A stretch of DNA of 64,000 nucleotides from Thiocystis minor. GTDB taxonomy: Bacteria > Pseudomonadota > Gammaproteobacteria > Chromatiales > Chromatiaceae. Below the pieces are notes generated by a model. That model was not told the origin of the DNA and did no database searches. It worked only from the letters and a program-made list of their open reading frames with translations. The DNA lies in contig NZ_NHSQ01000157.1 of assembly GCF_016653465.1 (NCBI RefSeq), positions 1 to 64,000 on the forward strand, read 5' to 3'. The position numbers and the translations under genes are program-made. This document shows, in pieces, positions 34,491 through 42,156 of the stretch. The first letter of the stretch is position 1, and each line of letters opens with the position of its first letter.

Positions 34491-34837
34491 CCACCGACCG
34501 CTTGACCCAACTGCGCCTGATCGCCGAGCAGAACCGCCCGCCGCCGATCTGGGTACCCGTCACACCCGCCGCGGTCATCGAGGGTGAAATCATCGCATCC
34601 ACAAGACCGATGCGTGGGAGCGAGTACGTTTTCACGGTCGAGCCGAACCAGATCGACATCCGCCAGATGTCCGGCGAGATAGTCACGGTGCAGATCTTCG
34701 GGCACATGGCGCGCGACTTGGCGCTCGCCGACGCCGGTATCGGCTCGCTCGTGCATATCGAGTATCTGGGGAAATTTCCAGGCACCTATGGGCGCGGAAA
34801 ATACCGGCGCTTTGCGATTGCGGTGTTGAACGACTGA
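34484..34837 (+). CDS. island protein of unknown function (beta-rich)
   Basis: 117 residues from the ATG at 34484, overlapping the previous stop. The alternating hydrophobic strands (VIEGEIIASTRPMRGSEYVF, EIVTVQIFGHMARDL, GSLVHIEYLGKFPGTYGRGK) suggest an OB-like fold, which would fit a single-strand DNA-binding helper beside a primase. No sequence motif proves this. Confidence 0.6.
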   Translation: MVTTDRLTQLRLIAEQNRPPPIWVPVTPAAVIEGEIIASTRPMRGSEYVFTVEPNQIDIRQMSGEIVTVQIFGHMARDLALADAGIGSLVHIEYLGKFPGTYGRGKYRRFAIAVLND

Positions 34838-34891
34838 CAGCCACCCAGGCGCGCGTCACCGTGGCGCGCGTCCAACCCCAGGAGACGCCCA

Positions 34892-34987
34892 ATGGACGAA
34901 CCCGAATACCTCATCACCGGACCCGGCGCGGATCGCCGACAGCGACCCCCTTCGAGCATCGGCTGGCAACAAAACCCGCATCGGTAG
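34892..34987 (+). CDS. possible 31-residue peptide
   Basis: An ATG behind CCAGGAGACGCCC (a strong ribosome site) opens MDEPEYLITGPGADRRQRPP to a TAG at 34987. The site is good but the frame is short and unsupported by family. The following 34988-35164 has no gene except the operator-like repeats. Confidence 0.35.
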   Translation: MDEPEYLITGPGADRRQRPPSSIGWQQNPHR

Positions 34988-35091
34988 ATGTACGCTCTAC
35001 CGAACAGACCGCCGCAAGCATCGCCGTTGCTGGCTTTGCTGAAAACAGGATTCAGAGTTACCCCCAAAGTTGCCCCCGAGTAGCGACGACT

Positions 35092-35426
35092 GCACTACCG
35101 ACGCACTACGCCATTACACCATTCTGCTATACTGATGCACTACACCCGTAAACAAGCGTAGCGCATGAAGCCAACTTCCTTTCGACTGCCAGCCGATGCG
35201 CTGGATCGCATCCGCCGATTGGCCCAGCCCGGCGAATCCCAGGCATCCGTCATCTTGCGTGGTTTGCTCGCCCTGGAAGGCTCGCCGCCGCCCATGAGCA
35301 TGGAAGCATTGGCGTCTCGTCTTGAAGCCGTGGAGAGCCGCCTAGACGACCTGGAAGGTGGTAGCGCGCCAGTAGTGCAGACAGCCAGCAAGAAACCGAC
35401 TGACACCCGTAGCGCGCTTGTAGTGC
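35092..35426. promoter_or_regulatory. GCACTAC repeat set around the ribbon-helix-helix gene
   Basis: GCACTAC occurs at 35092, 35103 and 35137 just upstream of the gene at 35165. Its complement GTAGTGC occurs at 35372 and 35420 inside the gene. An apparent -10 region (CTATACTGAT, about 35126) lies between the second and third copies. Multiple short sites over a promoter fit autoregulation by a small DNA-binding protein. Binding is inferred. Confidence 0.55.
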
Positions 35427-35563
35427 GACGGGACAAAGCCGAGCGCGACCGTCTAATCCTGGATCTGGCTGCAACTGGCATGAAGAACCGTGCCATCGGT
35501 CGGCAACTCGGGATACCCGAGTCAACGGTGAGATCCATCATCGAGCGTCACGCGAAACCATGA
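35165..35563 (+). CDS. ribbon-helix-helix / HTH DNA-binding protein
   Basis: 132 residues. The first 40 (KPTSFRLPADALDRIRRLAQ, then SQASVILRGLLAL) resemble a CopG/MetJ-type ribbon-helix-helix unit. A coiled-coil-like stretch follows, and the last 35 (ILDLAATGMKNRAIGRQLGI, then PESTVRSIIERH) form a helix-turn-helix. Two DNA-binding units in one chain, with repeated GCACTAC sites in its promoter, suggest an island regulator. It overlaps the next gene by four bases. Confidence 0.7.
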   Translation: MKPTSFRLPADALDRIRRLAQPGESQASVILRGLLALEGSPPPMSMEALASRLEAVESRLDDLEGGSAPVVQTASKKPTDTRSALVVRRDKAERDRLILDLAATGMKNRAIGRQLGIPESTVRSIIERHAKP

Positions 35564-35781
35564 CCGAACCGCTCTCCCAGGCCGAAACCGCTGACGCGCT
35601 CGGAGTTAGCCCCGGTCGCGTCTCACAACTCGAACAGGCGGCACTGAGAAAATGCCGGAAATGGCTCGCGGAGCACTGCATCAGCCCTGCTGATTTACCG
35701 GACGGCACACCAATCGACCCGCCGACTGGCGCGGTCATTCACTCCGAAATACCCGAGGAACACAGCCATGATTCAAACTGA
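35560..35781 (+). CDS. small helix-turn-helix protein
   Basis: 73 residues. LSQAETADALGVSPGRVSQL followed by EQAALRKCRKWL is the sigma-region-4-like HTH with an R-V-S-Q recognition helix. Coupled at both ends to its neighbours (ATGA upstream, 14-base overlap downstream). Likely a second island regulator. Confidence 0.7.
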   Translation: MTEPLSQAETADALGVSPGRVSQLEQAALRKCRKWLAEHCISPADLPDGTPIDPPTGAVIHSEIPEEHSHDSN

Positions 35782-36274
35782 AGCACCGATGAAGATCTAC
35801 GCCGAAGAACAGCTTGCCGCGCATGGATGGGTCGTTGTTGACTTGTCCATCGCCCAAACGATGCGCCCGAGCTTGTGGAACTCGCATTGTGGCGACGACG
35901 AAGCTGCCAGATTGCGACTGATCGCCGAGGCGCAACGCGACGGACAGCTTTTCAACGCGACAATCAAGATCGGCCAGCCCGGCGACAAGCCTAAAATCGT
36001 GGTAGACACAACGGGCATCGTGCGCCGGGTAATGCCGGAAGATCAGCGGACGGTTCAAATCATCGCCCGAAGCAAAGCCAAGCTGGCCGAACGGCTTGGG
36101 TGGATGGGCTTTCGCGTCGAGTCAGTCAAGGCATGGGTAGAACCCGAAGCCGAGCCGGTTCCCGATGCCAAGCCCGAGCCGATGCAGACCGGGTATCCGT
36201 TCGGTGGAGGCGCGAAGGTTGTCCATTGCCCGGCGGCTGCTGACGCCCCGCGCGTGGTGGATGCAAGTCGATAG
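35768..36274 (+). CDS. island protein of unknown function
   Basis: 168 residues, ATG at 35768 within the end of the previous gene; a second ATG eight codons on is possible. The central strand-helix pattern (QLFNATIKIGQPGDKPKIVV ... TVQIIARSKAKLAERLGW) ends in a Pro/Glu-rich spacer (EPEAEPVPDAKPEPM). No family recognised. Confidence 0.6.
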   Translation: MIQTEAPMKIYAEEQLAAHGWVVVDLSIAQTMRPSLWNSHCGDDEAARLRLIAEAQRDGQLFNATIKIGQPGDKPKIVVDTTGIVRRVMPEDQRTVQIIARSKAKLAERLGWMGFRVESVKAWVEPEAEPVPDAKPEPMQTGYPFGGGAKVVHCPAAADAPRVVDASR

Positions 36275-36337
36275 GCATCGTCAATCATAATCGCCGATAC
36301 TATTGATATTCTGAATCTTGCAGGAGGGATACAGGCG

Positions 36338-36757
36338 ATGGCGAAGTTCAAACCCGGCCAGTCCGGCAACCCGGCGGGGAAACGTCCGGGCACCGTCTGC
36401 AAGATGACGAAGTTGCGCCAGAGCATCGAGGCGGACCTGCCTGAAATCCTGAGCGCGATGGTCACGGCAGCGAAGCAGGGCGATACGACAGCGGCAAAGC
36501 TGGTGATGGATCGCGTGCTACCCGCGCTCCGACCCACCGATCAGGCCGTCAGTCTCCCCCTGGCCGGTGATGATCTGGCGGCAGATGGCCGGGCAATCAT
36601 CCAGGCCACCGGCAACGCCGACATCACGCCGGAGCAGGCAAGCCGTCTACTGGCCGGGCTTGGCAGTCTGGCGCGAGTGGTCGAAGTCGGTGAACTCATC
36701 AAACGAATCGAAAGCCTGGAGGCAAAGTATGGCGAGTCAGATCGAAAACCGAGTTGA
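36338..36757 (+). CDS. DUF5681-domain protein (phage-like)
   Basis: 139 residues. The opening FKPGQSGNPAGKRPGT is the DUF5681 signature found in phage and island proteins, often beside terminase genes. A helical region (QGDTTAAKLVMDRVLPALRP) and a C-terminal coiled coil (ELIKRIESLEAKYGES) follow. No terminase is present in this element, so packaging would need a helper. It overlaps the next gene. Confidence 0.75.
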   Translation: MAKFKPGQSGNPAGKRPGTVCKMTKLRQSIEADLPEILSAMVTAAKQGDTTAAKLVMDRVLPALRPTDQAVSLPLAGDDLAADGRAIIQATGNADITPEQASRLLAGLGSLARVVEVGELIKRIESLEAKYGESDRKPS

Positions 36758-36899
36758 GCGATTGGAAAACGCGATGGGCACGGGAGCGGCGCGCGTTGTC
36801 GTGCTCTTCGAGGATGACAACGAGCCAGCGATTGAAGGCGCGACCATCATCAAGGTCCGGTTCGTCGAGGGAGGTCGCGATGCTACGACGCAGAGTTGA
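36729..36899 (+). CDS. small island protein
   Basis: 56 residues from the ATG at 36729 (MASQIENRVERLENAM). A short coiled coil then a beta-rich tail (ARVVVLFEDDNEPAIEGATI). Overlaps both neighbours, a sign of a translated gene. Function unknown. Confidence 0.5.
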   Translation: MASQIENRVERLENAMGTGAARVVVLFEDDNEPAIEGATIIKVRFVEGGRDATTQS

Positions 36900-37077
36900 G
36901 AGTCTGGAGCGACAGGCCCAGCCAGAGGATACGTTGCCGAGCTTGGCGCAAGCCCTGCTGGCCGCGCGTGGTCAGCCGTTGGGTCCGGTGTCGGAAGCCT
37001 TGACGCCAGAGATTGCAGCGGCGAGAGAGCGAGTGCATCAGATGCGAGCCGGAGCAGAGTGCAAGCCTGCACCGTGA
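36880..37077 (+). CDS. small island protein, last gene of the element
   Basis: 65 residues from the ATG at 36880 (MLRRRVESLERQAQPEDTLP), helical. Its first residues repeat the RVE(R/S)LE pattern of the preceding protein, so the two may be related. A strong terminator follows at 37106. Confidence 0.5.
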   Translation: MLRRRVESLERQAQPEDTLPSLAQALLAARGQPLGPVSEALTPEIAAARERVHQMRAGAECKPAP

Positions 37078-37105
37078 CCAGCCAGACACCCGACGACCGA
37101 CAGAC

Positions 37106-37129
37106 ACCCGCCCGCTTGGCGGGTTTTTT
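37106..37129 (+). terminator. rho-independent terminator of the island operon
   Basis: ACCCGCC CGCTT GGCGGGT followed directly by TTTTT. A 7-bp GC-rich stem, 5-base loop and U-run, about 30 bases after the last island gene. Confidence 0.9.
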
Positions 37130-37225
37130 GTGGGGGGTGCGGGACACCGCGTAACAGTCGAAAACAGGTCAAACGCTGTTAATTTGTTACCCCCAGCGTT
37201 ACCCGGAAGGCGATTAGGCAAGAAA

Positions 37226-37254
37226 AAGGGGTTAGCCGATGAAGCTAACCCCTT
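37226..37254 (-). terminator. terminator now serving tRNA-Asn
   Basis: AAGGGGTTAGC and GCTAACCCCTT form an 11-bp perfect stem with a short loop. On the minus strand it is followed by TTTCTTG, on the plus strand by ATTTTTATT. It lies inside the island, just beyond attR, in the position where a tRNA-Asn transcript would end. Confidence 0.8.
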
Positions 37255-37255
37255 A

Positions 37256-37309
37256 TTTTTATTGGCTCCCTGGGACGGGCTCGAACCGCCGACCTAGTGA
37301 TTAACAGTC
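37256..37309. repeat. right attachment site (within tRNA-Asn)
   Basis: 54 bases identical to 25777-25830, covering the 3' half of tRNA-Asn and a few bases beyond it. With the left copy it defines an element of about 11.5 kb. Confidence 0.95.
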
Positions 37310-37338
37310 ACCCGCTCTACCGACTGAGCTACCAGGGA
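37263..37338 (-). tRNA. tRNA-Asn (GTT)
   Basis: The minus strand gives a 76-base cloverleaf. The acceptor is TCCCTGG / CCAGGGA, then G-CCA. The D arm is GCTCAGTCGGTAGAGC, the anticodon arm GTGACTGTTAATCAC with anticodon GTT, and the T arm GGCGG TTCGAGC CCGTC. The CCA end is encoded. The gene is intact on the right side of the island because the element brought an identical 3' half. Confidence 0.97.
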
Positions 37339-37556
37339 ATATTGCGAGCTGGGAATCTTATCGATGTCTTCCTAAGGAGTCAAGATTGGCCGATGTCGAT
37401 TTCCGCTTTATCTTTGGGCATCCTCCGTCTTTGCGGATTGAATTCCCGATCCGGTTTACCCATACGGTTAAGCATGCTAGAAATATCCGAGCGGCGCTTT
37501 TGTGTCGAAAACAGGTACAGGCGGTTCTCGACACGACCGAAACGGTCAGAGATCTC

Positions 37557-38666
37557 ATGACACAAATCCGTATCCAGCACGATCCACCCGCGCCCTTGCC
37601 CGACGCGGTCTACCACGGGCGAAAGCAGCAGACGAAACCCCTGACGCATCATGATATTCTGTCGCTGATGGCGCCATTTACGCAGCGCGGGCGGCACGCG
37701 GATCTGGCCGCCAGCGACCGCGCCGAGCGGCGCCTGGTCTTCCATCCCGTCGCGCATGCGCCAACCGATGAGCTGCCGCTCCATGTGCGTGAGGTTTTAT
37801 CCCTGGAGGTGCCTGATTCGGGAGATCCCTGGCTGATCCGGACGCTTTCCGATGGTTCCGGTCTCCTGGCCAGCGTGGCGGCCGTGGGGCCCGATGTCGG
37901 TCGCTTGCTGGAACAGATCGAGGCCGTCCCGATCCGGCGCCAGTTTCGGATTCATTCCGGTGTGACGGTGGCGCGCAGTTATCTGATCGAACGGACGAGC
38001 GGCGAGAAAGCCGGTCGGAACCCGCCGTTAAGCGACTTCGCGCAACCCGTGATCGTCGAGGCCAGGGCCCGTGTCGCCGGCGTCAATCTGGAGTTGAAGT
38101 CCAGCCGCTACAATCGCCATTCGGTCGAACTCAGGCTGACCGCCGACCCCGGCGCCAAGCTCCTGATTCCAGACGATCTGCTGGCGGTGCTGGGCTGGAA
38201 ATGGAGGCCCTTGCGGGAGTTCGTCGACCATTGGCGCAGCAATCTGCGCGTCCGGCCAGAGGAGCCGGCATGCACCGCCGATATCGAGGACAAACTGGAT
38301 CGCACCATCGCGCACCTGGCGCAAACGCTGGATCAGCCACCGAGCCGGTTTCATCCGCGCCATCGGCGCGCGCGCTGGCGCGTGGCCTTCCAGCGTGCGA
38401 TTCCGTTAACCATCGGACTGACCCTGCTGGCCCTGACGCCGGCGATCCAGTGGATCGAAATGAAAGAAGGGTCGATCCTGCGCTTACTCATCTTCAATGC
38501 CCCACTGATTGTCCTGGCGGGACTCTTCACCTTGCGTGAGATGCCGCGCATCGAGGTGCCGCCGATGCCGCGACCCTTGCCGAATACTGGCTGGCTGGCG
38601 CGCACGGACACCCCGCACGCCGGTCAGGATCACGAATCGCCACCCGTCGAGGCCGCCGAACCCTGA
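37557..38666 (+). CDS. membrane protein of unknown function
   Basis: 369 residues from the ATG at 37557 (MTQIRIQHDPPAPLPDAVYH). An in-frame ATG at 37386 would add 57 residues overlapping a region with no family character. A soluble domain (DSGDPWLIRTLSDGSGLLAS, VARSYLIERTS, RVAGVNLELKSSRYNRHSVE) is followed by two membrane segments near the C-terminus (IPLTIGLTLLALTPAIQWI; LRLLIFNAPLIVLAGLFTL) and a cytoplasmic tail. I do not recognise the family. It is the first chromosomal gene beyond the tRNA. Confidence 0.6.
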   Translation: MTQIRIQHDPPAPLPDAVYHGRKQQTKPLTHHDILSLMAPFTQRGRHADLAASDRAERRLVFHPVAHAPTDELPLHVREVLSLEVPDSGDPWLIRTLSDGSGLLASVAAVGPDVGRLLEQIEAVPIRRQFRIHSGVTVARSYLIERTSGEKAGRNPPLSDFAQPVIVEARARVAGVNLELKSSRYNRHSVELRLTADPGAKLLIPDDLLAVLGWKWRPLREFVDHWRSNLRVRPEEPACTADIEDKLDRTIAHLAQTLDQPPSRFHPRHRRARWRVAFQRAIPLTIGLTLLALTPAIQWIEMKEGSILRLLIFNAPLIVLAGLFTLREMPRIEVPPMPRPLPNTGWLARTDTPHAGQDHESPPVEAAEP

Positions 38667-38741
38667 GCCGCCCGCTGCAAAACCAGCGTCGCTGGCGACG
38701 GGCGCCATGTCGAGCGGCGAGACGTCTTCCTTGACATGATT

Positions 38742-38927
38742 TTAAGGTGATTTCCGGGAAAGTCTGTACCAGAATCAAAGCTTCAAATGGACAGGATTAA
38801 CAGGATGTTTCAGGATTGACAGGATTTAAAAACAACGCCTTATCATCCTGTTCATCCTGAGAAATCCTGTTAATCCTGTCCATTCCTCGTCTCTCAATGG
38901 GTAAGGTGTTTGCCGGAAATCGCCTAA
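38742..38927. repeat. MITE-like element, TIR family TTAAGGYGATTTCCGG
   Basis: Ends TTAAGGTGATTTCCGGGAA (38742-38760) and TTTGCCGGAAATCGCCTAA (38909-38927) are inverted copies. Inside, a second, perfect 21-bp inverted repeat (38786-38806 and 38864-38884) contains GGACAGGATTAACAGG, followed by further CAGGAT units. A shorter relative lies at 51771-51871. No coding capacity. Confidence 0.8.
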
Positions 38928-39054
38928 GGTCATCAACCGAGCGCGCGTCGACTCCGATACTGTATTCGGTTCGGACAGCGCCGAGTCGATGCGCCAGTCA
39001 CGCATGCCGTGCCAAGACGCGGTCCACAGGAGCAATGTCGTGCAGGGTAATCCC

Positions 39055-40143
39055 ATGAACATTCCGCCGGTCTCGATCGCGGCGGTCAAGCAGGCGCTGA
39101 TCGAGCAGTATCGGCATCCGATCCTGCGCCGGCGCGCTTCGATGCTGTGGGGCACCCGCGGGGTCGGCAAGTCGTCGATCGTCCGGCAGGTGGCCGAGCA
39201 CTTCCAGGCGCCGCTGGTGGATCTGCGTCTGACGACCATCGAGCCAGTCGATATTCGCGGCGCCATCTATGCCGACGAGCACCGCCAGCAGACGGTCTGG
39301 TTTCCGCCCGAGTTTCTGCCCGGTCCGGAGCAGCCGCAGGGGATCCTCTTTCTGGACGAGCTGACGGCGGCGGATCAGCGGCTGCAGATCTCGGCCTATT
39401 CGTTGATCCTGGATCGGCGCGTCGGCAACTATCGGCTGCCGGACGGTTGGCAGGTGATCGCGGCGGGCAACGCGACCTTTCATGGCGCGGTCAGTCACGA
39501 TATGGGCACGGCGCTGGCGGATCGGATGTTCCATTTCAATGTGCAGACGGTCATCGACGCCTTTCTGGAATACGCGCTCGACCAGGATTTCGCGCCCGAG
39601 GTTATGGCCTATCTGAAGGTGCGCCCGGACAAGCTGGACGACACCCACAGTCAGCTCGCCAACGATTATCTGGTCGGCGCCAGCCCGCGGGGTTGGGAGG
39701 ATGTCTCCCACATCCTCCAGTCGGACCTATCCGAGGCCGGGAAACGCCTCTTCGTGCAGGGGCGCATCGGCGCGGCCAATGCCGCCGAGTTCTTCGGCGT
39801 GCTGCGCGAGATCCAGGCCGGGACCGATGTGATCGCGCTGTTCGCCGCGTCGCCGGGCCCGGCAACCGTGGCGCTGCTGCCAGGCACCCTCGATGGTCTC
39901 TACGGCCTGCTCTACGCGCTGCTGGCGGCGGCCACCGACCGCGAGCGCATGGCGCGGGCGCTGGAGATCGTCGATCAACTGCCGGAGATCGACAGCCCCG
40001 CGCGTCTGCCGATCCGCGAGTCCCAGACGCTGGCCATGGAGTTGCTGTTTCAGAAGGCGCTGGAGCGCGGACTCGAAGGCGCGGTGCTCGCAAGCCCCGT
40101 TTATCGGCGCTATACCGAACAACGAGCGGCGGATGCACGCTAG
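39055..40143 (+). CDS. MoxR-type AAA+ ATPase
   Basis: 362 residues from the ATG at 39055 (MNIPPVSIAAVKQALIEQYR). Walker A is GTRGVGKSS, Walker B ILFLDELTAAD, then VIAAGNATFHGAVSHDMGTALADR, the sensor region of MoxR-type ATPases. It overlaps the vWA gene by 11 bases. MoxR ATPases act with a vWA partner to insert cofactors or remodel complexes. Two candidate partners exist in the window: the adjacent gene and the NorD-like protein at 13674-15818. Confidence 0.88.
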   Translation: MNIPPVSIAAVKQALIEQYRHPILRRRASMLWGTRGVGKSSIVRQVAEHFQAPLVDLRLTTIEPVDIRGAIYADEHRQQTVWFPPEFLPGPEQPQGILFLDELTAADQRLQISAYSLILDRRVGNYRLPDGWQVIAAGNATFHGAVSHDMGTALADRMFHFNVQTVIDAFLEYALDQDFAPEVMAYLKVRPDKLDDTHSQLANDYLVGASPRGWEDVSHILQSDLSEAGKRLFVQGRIGAANAAEFFGVLREIQAGTDVIALFAASPGPATVALLPGTLDGLYGLLYALLAAATDRERMARALEIVDQLPEIDSPARLPIRESQTLAMELLFQKALERGLEGAVLASPVYRRYTEQRAADAR

Positions 40144-41530
40144 CCCGCCTGCTAGCCCGCCTGGAACGACCGGCGCGGACGGTCTCTATTGTCATCGCGG
40201 AACCCGTGCGATTCAGACGCTGGTGGAGTTCGCGCCCTCCAGCGGCGGGCTGGCGCTGTGGATGCGTCATCTCGACGTCGACCATGCCGAGGCGCCAGAC
40301 ATCGCGGCCAACGACGGCGCGACCGTCTTCTACGGTCCCGACTTCGCGTCCTTGCCCGGTGCGATGCAGACGGGCCTGGTCGCCCATCAGGTGCTGCATG
40401 TGGCGCTGCGCCATCCGCAGCGGCTGCTGGAACTGCGACGACTCGTCGGCGAGGTCGATGACGAACTCTTCAATGTCTGCGCCGACGCCATCGTCAACAG
40501 TTCACTGAGCCATCTGAGCTGGCTTGAACTGCCGCCCGGATCGGTGCTGCTCGAAGACCTGCTGTCCGCGACGCTGAACATCCGCCAGAGTGTCGAGAAA
40601 TCCTTGCTCGAATGGGATCTGGAGCGGCTGTATCGGGCGCTCGACGACCGTCGGCCACGCGGCGATTCCCGCGGCTCTAAGGCTGGCGCGGGGTCGGCGC
40701 GGGAGTCGTCGGCCACCGGCGCGGGCGCTGGCGACCGGGAGGCGGAGTCAGGCCAAACGACCGCGCGCGAGGATGGCGAACGCGCGGCGCGGGCGCGCGC
40801 GCTCGGCGCGACCATCATCCGGGATCTGCTGCCCGCCGCCGACCGCGAACGCCCGGAGGCCGAGGCCGAGCGGTCGCGCGAATGGCGCGAGCGCATCGTC
40901 CGCGCGCATGCCGGCGACGGCATCCATTCGCTGCTGCGCGAACTGCTGGCCGACCTGCCGAAGACGCGGATTCCCTGGGAGCAACTTCTGCGCACCCAGC
41001 TTGCCCGCGGTCTATCGCTGAAACGGGAGCTATCCTGGTCGCGACCGTCGCGCTCCTACCTGGCCAATCGCGGACGCCTGGGGCGGGGGCGTCCCGGCGG
41101 CGGCCTGCGCATGCCTTGGGAACCGGGGTTTTCGGCGACCAGGGCGGTGGCCCGGCTGGTGGTGATGGTCGATATCTCCGGCTCCATCGATCATCCGCTG
41201 CTGGAGCGGTTCGCCAGCGAGATCGATGCGATCGCGCGGCGCCTGGAGGCGCGGGTGGTCGTCATCATCGGCGACGATCGGGTCACCGACACGCGGGTGT
41301 TCGAGCCGGGCCGCTCGAATCTGAAAGGTCTGCGGTTCGAGGGCGGCGGCGGGACCGACTTCACGCCGCTGCTGAAGGAGGCCGAGCGCTACGGACCGGA
41401 CATCGGGGTCTTTCTGACCGATCTGGACGGCCGCGTCGATTTTTCTCCGCGTTTCCCCGTGCTCTGGGCCGTGCCGCTGGTCTGTGCGTCGATGCGTCCC
41501 CCGTTCGGGCGTAAACTGTTGCTCGACTGA
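40133..41530 (+). CDS. vWA-like (DUF2201) protein, partner of the MoxR-type ATPase
   Basis: 465 residues from the ATG at 40133 (MHASPPASPPGTTG). The first half is a metallopeptidase-like DUF2201 domain with MQTGLVAHQVLHVALRHPQR and LFNVCADAIVNSSL, in which the expected zinc-site HExxH reads HQVLH. After a charged linker, the C-terminal vWA-like domain shows VVMVDISGSIDHPLLERF (MIDAS), GGGGTDFTPLL and VFLTDLDGRVDFSPRFP. The Gln in place of the catalytic Glu argues against protease activity and for a scaffold. Co-translated with the ATPase. Confidence 0.85.
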   Translation: MHASPPASPPGTTGADGLYCHRGTRAIQTLVEFAPSSGGLALWMRHLDVDHAEAPDIAANDGATVFYGPDFASLPGAMQTGLVAHQVLHVALRHPQRLLELRRLVGEVDDELFNVCADAIVNSSLSHLSWLELPPGSVLLEDLLSATLNIRQSVEKSLLEWDLERLYRALDDRRPRGDSRGSKAGAGSARESSATGAGAGDREAESGQTTAREDGERAARARALGATIIRDLLPAADRERPEAEAERSREWRERIVRAHAGDGIHSLLRELLADLPKTRIPWEQLLRTQLARGLSLKRELSWSRPSRSYLANRGRLGRGRPGGGLRMPWEPGFSATRAVARLVVMVDISGSIDHPLLERFASEIDAIARRLEARVVVIIGDDRVTDTRVFEPGRSNLKGLRFEGGGGTDFTPLLKEAERYGPDIGVFLTDLDGRVDFSPRFPVLWAVPLVCASMRPPFGRKLLLD

Positions 41531-41559
41531 CCATCACGAACCACACAGGTGACGAATCG

Positions 41560-42042
41560 ATGAACGAATTGAACAAAACGGAAGCGTTGGCCCAATCGGT
41601 TCTCGGCAAGGAACTCGATGCGATCGAATGTCAGGTGCTGGCGGAACGGATGGACGTGCTGTCGCTGTCGCCCGGCGAGACGCTGGTGCGCGAGGGCGAG
41701 GATCGTCGCACCCTGTTCGTGCTGGCCGCGGGCCGCCTGTGCGTCTGCAAATCCGTCGGCGGCGAAGAGGAAACCGTCTACCAGATGCGCCCCGGCGAAT
41801 GCTCGGGCACGCGCGCCTTTATCGACGGCTCGACCCGCAAGGCGGCCCTGCGCGCCGAGGGCGAGAGCCGCGTCCTGACCCTGGAGCCGGAGGACTTCGA
41901 CGCCCTGGTCGAAACCCATCCGCGGCTCGTCTACAAGGTGATGCGCGCCATCTTCCGGATCACCCATGGCAACCTCATGCGGATGAATCTGGAAAGCGCG
42001 GAGATGCGCAATTACATGCTCAGGACCGGCGGGCGTTATTGA
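41560..42042 (+). CDS. cyclic-nucleotide-binding domain protein
   Basis: 160 residues: a single cNMP-binding beta-roll (SLSPGETLVREGEDRRTLFV, AAGRLCVCKSV, YQMRPGECSGTRAFIDGSTR) and two helices, with no HTH after it. Family members without an output domain act as regulatory subunits. The phosphate-binding cassette (GTRAFIDGSTRKA) lacks the usual Gly-Glu pair, so the ligand may not be cAMP. Starting 29 bases after the vWA gene, it is probably the third gene of the ATPase operon. Confidence 0.8.
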   Translation: MNELNKTEALAQSVLGKELDAIECQVLAERMDVLSLSPGETLVREGEDRRTLFVLAAGRLCVCKSVGGEEETVYQMRPGECSGTRAFIDGSTRKAALRAEGESRVLTLEPEDFDALVETHPRLVYKVMRAIFRITHGNLMRMNLESAEMRNYMLRTGGRY

Positions 42043-42156
42043 GCGGAGGAGCATGACGGAACCAATCTTTAGAGGTCGTTCGTCGCGCTCCTGATGGACG
42101 GCTGACCACCCCGATTGGGATACGCTTAAACAACTCTATATCTCCGGGAGAACCGT

